DNA of 6,508 nucleotides from Candidatus Sodaliphilus limicaballi (GTDB lineage: Bacteria > Bacteroidota > Bacteroidia > Bacteroidales > Muribaculaceae): assembly GCA_018065815.1 (NCBI GenBank), contig JAGHSP010000287.1:1-6508 (forward strand), in the 5' to 3' direction. The notes beneath the pieces were generated by a model that ran no database searches, was not told the origin of the DNA, and saw nothing but the letters and a program-made list of their open reading frames with translations. Within the stretch, counting starts at the first letter, position 1. Every line of letters starts with the position of its first letter. The position numbers were made by a program, and so were the translations under genes. This document shows, piece after piece, positions 1 to 5,171 of this stretch.

Positions 1-3
1 ACT

Positions 4-1542
4 ATGAACAAATTTTTCCCACATATTATAATAGTAGTGGTTTTGATGTTCACAGCATTATCTTCATCGGCACAGTACTACGGACAATATGAAGCCCCTA
101 ATGCTATGAATTTTCTGCCTACTTATCCTGAATACCAAAGTACGCGTTTCTCGCTAGACACAAAACAATATTTCTATGGCAAGGAAGTGAAACGCAACGA
201 TCCTGTACGCGGTCCCTTAATAAAGTCGGACTCTCCCTATGGAGTAGAGAATTTAGCGAGTATTTACTCCCATTATTTAGGCATAGAAATATCGTATAGA
301 GATATGCCTCAATTATGGACTTTGCTTAGGATAGCTTATACTACAGCTGGTTATGGAGCTGACATTAAAAAGAGAATACTGCGTACACGCCCGTGCGTGA
401 AATACAATGAGGCTCCCTACTCTTTAACAGAGACACTGTCAGAGTTGAAAAAATCGTATTCCTACCCATCGGCCCACACTGTGGTGTCATGGGCTGACGG
501 AATGATAATGGCAGCTATGACGCCACATATCCAAGACAGCATTCTTGAGCGTTCATTTGACTATGGACAAAGCCGCGTTTACGGAGGCATGCACTGGCAG
601 AGCGACGTGACTGATGCACGCTACATAGCAAGCGCAAGCGTGGCACACATGCTCAACAAGCAAGAATTCAAGGATGCTCTTACAAGAACTCGCAAAGAGA
701 TGAACAAGATAATGTCAGATTCCCTGAACATACCGGAACCCGACTATGATGCAGAGAACTACTATGACGTGGATCACCTGCCTAATCCTCTGATATATAT
801 CCCTAAACCCGAGCCTCTTGACAGCGCAACCGTGGAACTCGCCTATGACATGTCACAATATGTGTGGGGCAAAAGCATACGCACCACCGACCGAGGCATT
901 AAGGCCAAGTTTGACATAAGCAGAGACTTTGACGTGCTGGTCAAAGAGTTTGCCCATGTAATAGGCAAGGAAATCAGCGAAACCCACAATCCGTCAATCT
1001 ATAATCTGGTGAAGATGATTGTGACAAACGCTGAATTAGGGTGCAAGAAAGCCCAGGACGAGTACCAACGCACTAGTCCCTTTGTTTTCTTTAATGATGA
1101 AGCGTTCACATTTGAAAACAGCGACTACCTGAAACACGAAGGTTCGTTCCCGTCAGTTAGTTCAGCCAAGGCGTGGGCGGCAGCATTGGCAATGGTTGCC
1201 ATTGAGCCCGAGAAACAAGACACATTGCTCAAAGTGGGATACGAGCTAGGAGAAAGCGCTGTGATCGCAGGCATAAACTGGCAAAGCGACGTTGATGCAG
1301 GCCGACTGGTGGCAAGCGCAGTCCTGGCGCGTTGCATGTCAAACCCCAACTTTATTGCTATGCTAGAAACAGCACAAGAAGAATATGCCGACGACACTAG
1401 ACACATCGTTACCGACCAAGAAGATATCACGCAGGACAAGGCGCCCGAACAGAAAAACCCGTTCTACACCCTCGACGGGCGGCTTGCGAACAAAGACTCT
1501 AAAGGAATACTGGTATCGAAAAACAAGAAAGTGCTGAAATAG
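4..1542 (+). CDS. Exported two-domain class A (PhoN-type) acid phosphatase / PAP2 protein, C-terminal domain catalytically degenerate
   Basis: Predicted periplasmic phosphomonoesterase of 512 aa. Residues 1-23 form a signal peptide (hydrophobic core, then LSSSA before Q24, a typical Bacteroidetes signal peptidase I site). The domain at about 50-228 carries the complete PAP2 signature: K122-x6-R129-P130, P155-S-A-H158 inside SYPSAHT (class A form is GSYPSGHT), and S190-R191-x5-H197-x3-D201 with the class A hallmark GQSR...HWQSD. A second copy at about 278-456 follows with a constant offset of 228 residues (compare QYFYGK at 55 with QYVWGK at 285). There K becomes Q351, R becomes S358, motif-2 H becomes S386, and motif-3 R and H become A419 and N425; only the PS pair and D429 remain. 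Ordinary class A enzymes have one domain of about 250 aa. Residues 457-512 are a polar, Lys-rich tail. The ATG lies 3 nt from the window edge, so promoter and upstream neighbours are unseen. Family and duplication are seen directly; the physiological substrate is not known. Confidence 0.88.
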   Translation: MNKFFPHIIIVVVLMFTALSSSAQYYGQYEAPNAMNFLPTYPEYQSTRFSLDTKQYFYGKEVKRNDPVRGPLIKSDSPYGVENLASIYSHYLGIEISYRDMPQLWTLLRIAYTTAGYGADIKKRILRTRPCVKYNEAPYSLTETLSELKKSYSYPSAHTVVSWADGMIMAAMTPHIQDSILERSFDYGQSRVYGGMHWQSDVTDARYIASASVAHMLNKQEFKDALTRTRKEMNKIMSDSLNIPEPDYDAENYYDVDHLPNPLIYIPKPEPLDSATVELAYDMSQYVWGKSIRTTDRGIKAKFDISRDFDVLVKEFAHVIGKEISETHNPSIYNLVKMIVTNAELGCKKAQDEYQRTSPFVFFNDEAFTFENSDYLKHEGSFPSVSSAKAWAAALAMVAIEPEKQDTLLKVGYELGESAVIAGINWQSDVDAGRLVASAVLARCMSNPNFIAMLETAQEEYADDTRHIVTDQEDITQDKAPEQKNPFYTLDGRLANKDSKGILVSKNKKVLK

Positions 1543-1544
1543 AA

Positions 1545-3398
1545 TCAGTCGGCCTTGACAAGTCTCATCTCGCACGCCTTGCAATCGCACATGACTTCAA
1601 GCATCACATCATTGCCTCGCAAAAACAACTTGCGGGGCAATTTTCTTGAATCGGGATCCATGCGGCAAGCACCTAGCTCGCGACGAATGCAGTAGCGAGT
1701 GTGCATCAATACCGGCTTGCCCTGCAACGCGTCACACCCGTCCAAGCATGGTGTTTCAAGAGCAGGGACTATGGACTGGGCACCGTGGTCGCGGTATAAC
1801 GATGCCGACAAATTATTAGCCACATTATCGGCATGATTGAGTTCACTGCACGGCACTACTGCACCAAGGTTCTCCTTGCGGCGCAGTTCACGCACATGCT
1901 TCAAGGCATTAGCCCTGTCGAGAAGCGCGACAGACTCACGGCGCAACTGTGCCAATATCGAAACAGGAATGAACTTCTCCCCCACTTCGCTCACGCAACT
2001 GCGCACATAGTATATTGTGTCGCCCAACTTGCCGAGGATTTCCTGCTGACGGCTGCCCTGCCCCTGACGAGCATCATCAAGACTACCGACCGTCATCGAA
2101 TGAACCACCGAATTGCCACGTTCGTCGCTTATCTTCAAAACCAAAGCCCCAGCAGCAGAATACAGATTCATATCAACGGCAATGCGGCGCTCGGCCGACG
2201 GACGCGACAAAGCGTCGTCAAAAGCCTTGTCGGCAGTGCGAAACAATTTAGTGCCAGGTTTTATCGCAACCGGCTCGCGCAAGATGAGATTCTGTCCTTT
2301 TGCCACATTAACCCTCATGCCACGAAACTCGTCATGGTCGTCATAGTAACTCAACCCGTCGCCATTGACAAACACGTAAGGCGAAGCCACTTCTATCGAC
2401 TTGCCCCTGCAAGCGACAACTGTCCCGACAGGCTGCCCCTGCGATTTAGGCGAGTCAAGGCATGCCATGCGCGAAGCCTTGCTTCGGCCGTCAATAAAAT
2501 AATTAGTGAAAGAGCGATTAAACGAGCGATAGACATCAGGAGTAAATGTCAAATGACTTGTTCCATGCGACAAACGGCGATAGCGTCCTTCACTTGACGC
2601 GATATGCCCATCTATCAACTGCCTGTAATGAGCCACCACATTTTTCACATAAGAGACATCCTTTAAACGGCCTTCGATCTTGAACGAAGAAACGCCAGCC
2701 TCGAGCATATCGCCCAAGCGGCGTGACTGATTCAAATCACGCAACGACAGCAAGTGCTTCGCCTCGACAAGCACATTGCCGCGATCGTCAACAAGATCAT
2801 AGGGCAAACGGCACATCTGGGCACACTGCCCGCGATTGGCGCTGCGGCCTTTCACAGCCTGACTCAACGCACATCGTCCGCTGTAGCTCACGCACAACGC
2901 CCCGTGCACAAAGGCTTCGAGAGGGACTTTAACAACGCTGCTGATTGCACTAATTTCTTTGAGCGAAAGTTCACGTGCCATCACCAGTTGCGAGAATCCT
3001 AGCTCTTGCAAGAACTTTGCCTTGTCGGGCGTGCGAATGTCGCATTGTGTGCTTGCATGCAGCGCGATGGGCGGGATGTCAAGGCGCAGCAATCCCAGAT
3101 CTTGCACAATGAGGGCATCTACCTGAACAGCATAGAGATCCTTAACGAGGCGTTCCACGCTGGCAAGTTCATCATCATACACAATGGTGTTGACTGTGGC
3201 ATATACCCTAGCGCCAAACTTATGGGCATAGTCGCACACACGACCTATGTCGCCCACCGAGTTTCCTGCCATAGCCCTAGCGCCAAAACGCTCGGGACCC
3301 ATATAAACAGCATCAGCGCCATGGTTGATAGCCTCAATAGCCACTTCGGCATCACGTGCCGGAGCAAGCAGTTCTATGTAGCGTGGTTTGCGATTCAT
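1545..3398 (-). CDS. U32-family protein (RlhA/TrhP-like tRNA or rRNA hydroxylation enzyme; often annotated peptidase U32)
   Basis: Cytoplasmic protein of 617 aa. Residues 161-179 match the U32 signature exactly (E-x-F-x2-G-A-L-C-x4-G-x-C-x-L-S), giving C169 and C176; C192 and C196 follow in RGQCAQMC. In studied members, cysteines here bind an iron-sulfur cluster. E. coli RlhA (YdcP) takes part in 5-hydroxycytidine formation in 23S rRNA and TrhP (YegQ) in 5-hydroxyuridine in tRNA, so the peptidase label is probably historical. The N-terminal part (about 5-265) is a TIM-barrel-like domain (IELLAPA, GADAVYMG, SFKIEGR). Length is nearer RlhA (about 650 aa) than TrhP (about 450 aa). The C-terminus adds a second cysteine group: C570, C578, C604, C606, C609, ending CDCKACEM, as in long U32 proteins. 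Only 2 bp separate its stop from that of the convergent phosphatase. The ATG follows a promoter -7 box by 4 nt with no ribosome binding site. The family call is firm; the exact RNA target is inferred. Confidence 0.9.
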   Translation of the reverse strand: MNRKPRYIELLAPARDAEVAIEAINHGADAVYMGPERFGARAMAGNSVGDIGRVCDYAHKFGARVYATVNTIVYDDELASVERLVKDLYAVQVDALIVQDLGLLRLDIPPIALHASTQCDIRTPDKAKFLQELGFSQLVMARELSLKEISAISSVVKVPLEAFVHGALCVSYSGRCALSQAVKGRSANRGQCAQMCRLPYDLVDDRGNVLVEAKHLLSLRDLNQSRRLGDMLEAGVSSFKIEGRLKDVSYVKNVVAHYRQLIDGHIASSEGRYRRLSHGTSHLTFTPDVYRSFNRSFTNYFIDGRSKASRMACLDSPKSQGQPVGTVVACRGKSIEVASPYVFVNGDGLSYYDDHDEFRGMRVNVAKGQNLILREPVAIKPGTKLFRTADKAFDDALSRPSAERRIAVDMNLYSAAGALVLKISDERGNSVVHSMTVGSLDDARQGQGSRQQEILGKLGDTIYYVRSCVSEVGEKFIPVSILAQLRRESVALLDRANALKHVRELRRKENLGAVVPCSELNHADNVANNLSASLYRDHGAQSIVPALETPCLDGCDALQGKPVLMHTRYCIRRELGACRMDPDSRKLPRKLFLRGNDVMLEVMCDCKACEMRLVKAD

Positions 3399-3402
3399 AG
3401 TG

Positions 3403-3434
3403 CAAAATTACATTTATTTGGTCTCAAGGGCAAG
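3403..3434 (-). promoter_or_regulatory. Bacteroidetes-type promoter for the U32 gene, probably giving a leaderless mRNA
   Basis: On the minus strand a -7 box TAATTTTG (positions 3410-3403) matches the TAnnTTTG consensus exactly. A -33 element CTTG (3434-3431) lies 20 bp upstream and differs from TTTG by one base. The -7 box ends only 4 nt before the ATG at 3398, so transcription would start at or within a base or two of the start codon. Confidence 0.6.
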
Positions 3435-3455
3435 AAAAAAAGCAAATAATGCACG

Positions 3456-3468
3456 ATTTGATGCAAAT
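3456..3468. promoter_or_regulatory. Small dyad ATTTG-N3-CAAAT between the divergent promoters, possible operator
   Basis: A perfect 5-bp inverted repeat with a 3-bp centre lies in the AT-rich stretch between the two promoters. GCAAATA also occurs twice (3442-3448 and 3463-3469), 21 bp start to start, about two helical turns. This would fit a regulator site, but such short motifs arise easily by chance in AT-rich DNA and no regulator is identified. Confidence 0.2.
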
Positions 3469-3513
3469 ATCACAAAATTTAATGTTGAAAAATCATAAAA
3501 AACGCCACAATGG

Positions 3514-3544
3514 TTTGTTATGTGTGGAATAATGAGTAAATTTG
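3514..3544 (+). promoter_or_regulatory. Bacteroidetes-type promoter for bamD-rpoZ
   Basis: TTTG (3514-3517), a 19-bp spacer and TAAATTTG (3537-3544) match both elements of the Bacteroidetes housekeeping promoter exactly. Transcription would begin around 3548-3552, leaving a leader of about 20 nt before the bamD ATG at 3570. The leader has only a weak purine stretch (AAAGG) and no strong Shine-Dalgarno sequence, as is usual in this phylum. Confidence 0.7.
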
Positions 3545-3569
3545 CAAGTTGAAACCACAAAGGTAGAAT

Positions 3570-4376
3570 ATGAAAAAGAAATTTCTATTAGTCATGGGCG
3601 CAACCTTGATGCTCACATCATGCGGTGAATACAACAAGGTTTTGAAGAGCAACGACTATAACTATAAATATGAATATGCAAAGCGCTCGTTTGAGGAGAA
3701 GCGCTACACGCAGGCATATACAATACTCGAAGACCTTGTGACCGTGTTCAAGGGCACCGACAAGGCCGAGGAATCATTATATCTGCTCGGATTGAGTTAC
3801 TACGAGAACAAGGACTATGCCAATTCGGGGTCATATTTCAAGAACTACTACCAGCATTATCCCAAGGGGCAATATGCTGAACTGGCTCGTTTTTACACCG
3901 GTTATGGCTACTACATCGATTCACCCGACCCGCAGCTCGACCAGAGCGAGACAGTGAAAGCCATCGAAGAACTGCAGGCATTCCTCGACTTCTTCCCCAA
4001 GAGCGACAAAGTCTCAATTGCGCAGAACTGTATCTTCGAGTTGCAAGACAAACTTGTGCTCAAAGAGCTTGAAAATGCACAGCTATATTATAACCTGGGC
4101 AACTATATGGGTAACAACTATGAGAGCGCAGTGATTACCGCAAAGAACGCAATCAAGGAATACCCTTACACCAAATATAAGGAACAACTTGAGATGCTCG
4201 TTCTCAAATCGCGCTATCGCGAGGCAGTGGAGAGCGTTGAGGAGAAGAAAGAAGAGCGCATGCGCACCGTCATCGACGAGTACTATGCATTCATCAACGA
4301 CTACCCCGACAGCAACGACCGCAAAGAGGCCGACAACATCTTCAAGGTGGCCAATAAGTTTATCAACGGAAAATAA
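3570..4376 (+). CDS. bamD: Outer membrane protein assembly factor BamD (TPR lipoprotein)
   Basis: Lipoprotein of 268 aa that, by family, works with BamA at the periplasmic face of the outer membrane to fold beta-barrel proteins. The N-terminus is a lipoprotein signal: KKK, hydrophobic core, lipobox LTSC with C18 as lipidation site, then G-E. The rest is helical TPR repeats, clearest at about 31-64, 67-98, 125-145, 166-200 and 229-262, with recurrent Y-x-x-A and YP/FFP turns. The DPQLDQSETVKAIEELQAFL stretch followed by FFPKSD corresponds to the BamD region where E. coli has a D-rich loop followed by YPNSQY. Length is close to the usual 245-290 aa. The ATG directly precedes the lipoprotein signal, so the start is secure. 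It has its own consensus promoter and lies 28 bp ahead of the rpoZ-like gene, a pairing common in Bacteroidetes, suggesting one transcript. Confidence 0.93.
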   Translation: MKKKFLLVMGATLMLTSCGEYNKVLKSNDYNYKYEYAKRSFEEKRYTQAYTILEDLVTVFKGTDKAEESLYLLGLSYYENKDYANSGSYFKNYYQHYPKGQYAELARFYTGYGYYIDSPDPQLDQSETVKAIEELQAFLDFFPKSDKVSIAQNCIFELQDKLVLKELENAQLYYNLGNYMGNNYESAVITAKNAIKEYPYTKYKEQLEMLVLKSRYREAVESVEEKKEERMRTVIDEYYAFINDYPDSNDRKEADNIFKVANKFINGK

Positions 4377-4404
4377 AAAATAACGCTAACATATTTTAGA
4401 CAAG

Positions 4405-4737
4405 ATGGATTACAAGAAAACAAACGCACCTCTCACAACCACAGTGCACGACCTCATCGAGCTCGCCGAGCAAACTGGCAACATCTATGAAACCGTGTGC
4501 GTGATTAGCAAACGTGCCAATCAGATTGCAGCCGAGATGAAGCATGACCTCGAGAAGAAACTCCAGGAGTTTGCTTCAATGAACGACAACCTTGAGGAAA
4601 TCTCGGAAAACCGTGAGCAGATCGAAATCTCACGCTACTACGAGAAGCTTCCCAAGCCCACACTCATTGCAACACAAGAGTACATGGAAGAGAAACTCGC
4701 CTTCCGCAACGTAGCAAAAGAAAAAGAGGAATTCTAA
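4405..4737 (+). CDS. rpoZ: DNA-directed RNA polymerase omega subunit, Bacteroidetes type
   Basis: Protein of 110 aa in the RpoZ/Rpb6 family, which binds the beta-prime C-terminus and helps RNA polymerase assembly. The core is visible at about 12-50: a helix VHDLIELAEQTGN, then IYETVCVISKRANQIAAEMK, matching the omega pattern of N-x-aromatic-E/D, a hydrophobic run and R-A-x-Q. The MDYKKTNAP start is characteristic of Bacteroidales homologues. The C-terminal half (50-110) is charged and helical and differs strongly from proteobacterial omega, so such genes are often left as hypothetical. It begins 28 bp after bamD without a Shine-Dalgarno sequence and probably shares its transcript. A strong terminator follows 21 bp after the stop, so the operon ends here. 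Confidence 0.85.
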   Translation: MDYKKTNAPLTTTVHDLIELAEQTGNIYETVCVISKRANQIAAEMKHDLEKKLQEFASMNDNLEEISENREQIEISRYYEKLPKPTLIATQEYMEEKLAFRNVAKEKEEF

Positions 4738-4758
4738 ATCCTCGCTTGAATACGAACT

Positions 4759-4800
4759 AAAAAACACTTGCCTCGTTAGTGAGAAGCAAGTGTTTTTTTT
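4759..4800 (+). terminator. Rho-independent terminator after rpoZ
   Basis: A perfect stem pairs AAAAACACTTGC (4760-4771) with 4786-4797, the outer A-T pairs merging into a run of eight T (4793-4800). The loop (4772-4785) can add a small CTC/GAG helix. Six A residues precede the stem, so it could also stop transcription from the right, although gdhA has its own terminator nearer. Confidence 0.9.
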
Positions 4801-4872
4801 GTTACGGCAGTCCAGTCCTTTTACAGGATCAGCGGATTTTACTGGCTGGGGTAAGGAACCACAAAAGAAGCA

Positions 4873-4923
4873 TGCCTTTAGGTATGGGAAGAAAAGAGAA
4901 TCGCTATTCCGTACCTAAAGGCA
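4873..4923 (+). repeat. Hairpin arm with 12-bp perfect stem inside the 4827-5071 element
   Basis: TGCCTTTAGGTA (4873-4884) pairs perfectly with TACCTAAAGGCA (4912-4923). On the plus strand the stem continues through T4885-G4911 (wobble), two G-C pairs, G4888-T4908 (wobble) and A4889-T4907, leaving a purine-rich loop of 17 nt. Each strand of the stem can also fold on itself into a smaller hairpin with an AA or TT centre, so two alternative structures exist. Confidence 0.75.
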
Positions 4924-4949
4924 CGGACAATTCTTATCAACATCTTTTA

Positions 4950-4988
4950 CAGCCATGTAGGCGTACCCATGGCACGCCTGCATGGCTG
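4950..4988 (+). repeat. Hairpin arm with 15-bp stem inside the 4827-5071 element
   Basis: Positions 4950-4964 (CAGCCATGTAGGCGT) pair with 4974-4988 over 15 consecutive pairs, 14 Watson-Crick and one T4958-G4980 wobble on the plus strand. The loop is 9 nt (4965-4973) and itself contains CCATGG. The arm is GC-rich and is not followed by a T-run on either strand, so it is not a terminator. Confidence 0.8.
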
Positions 4989-5100
4989 CCTACCATATCA
5001 CCATCCCTGGCGGGATGTTGCACCTATTCTCCCATTCTTTTCTTGCCTCACCAACAGAAAATCCGCTAATCTCATTCACATTGCTGCTTAACGAACGACG

Positions 5101-5136
5101 AAAAAGGCAGGTTGCCGAAACATCGGTACCTGCCTT
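5101..5136 (-). terminator. Rho-independent terminator after gdhA
   Basis: Positions 5104-5112 (AAGGCAGGT) pair perfectly with 5128-5136, and an inner CCG/CGG helix (5115-5117 with 5124-5126) encloses the loop. Read on the minus strand the stem is followed by five T (5105-5101). It lies about 36 nt beyond the gdhA stop. On the plus strand the stem is followed by GTGG, so it is directional. Confidence 0.8.
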
Positions 5137-5171
5137 GTGGTTATTAAAAGTTAAGCAATCTTTTCTGGATA

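Larger units (their letters stand above)
4827..5071. repeat. Inverted-repeat-bounded structured element, unidentified (folded RNA or MITE-like repeat)
   Basis: This fills most of the 434-bp gap between rpoZ and gdhA and lies between their terminators. GATCAGCGGATTTT (4827-4840) is repeated in inverse orientation at 5058-5071 with 13 of 14 bases matching. Pairing continues inward with bulges: 4842-4844 with 5055-5057, 4847-4849 with 5051-5053, then nine contiguous pairs 4850-4858 with 5039-5047. Inside are two long hairpins (4873-4923 and 4950-4988) and a 6-bp hairpin CATCCC/GGGATG (5002-5017, loop TGGC). As a plus-strand RNA this is an outer helix closing a junction of three arms. No promoter of the TTTG/TAnnTTTG type was found at either end, no target-site duplication is obvious, and the short ORFs across it show no family features. 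The inverted repeats are seen directly; RNA versus mobile repeat is unresolved. Confidence 0.65.

Noticed and set aside
4..480. AT-richer first third of the phosphatase gene as a sign of recent transfer
   Set aside because: GC rises gradually along the gene (roughly 35-45 percent early, above 50 percent late in spot counts) without a sharp break, and no mobile genes are near.
1833..2597. Long plus-strand open frame (254 codons) opposite the U32 gene
   Set aside because: It lies wholly antisense to a clear U32 coding region, its translation has no domain-like pattern, and no promoter precedes it. It is a shadow of codon bias.
4392..4399. TATTTTAG before rpoZ as a separate promoter
   Set aside because: It differs from TAnnTTTG at one position and has no TTTG at 19-20 bp upstream; the 28-bp gap to bamD fits cotranscription.
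4950..4988. The 15-bp hairpin as a terminator
   Set aside because: No T-run follows on either strand, and both neighbouring genes already have proper terminators.
4827..5071. IS element or transposase remnant
   Set aside because: No transposase-like reading frame, catalytic motif or target duplication is visible; only a non-autonomous element remains possible.
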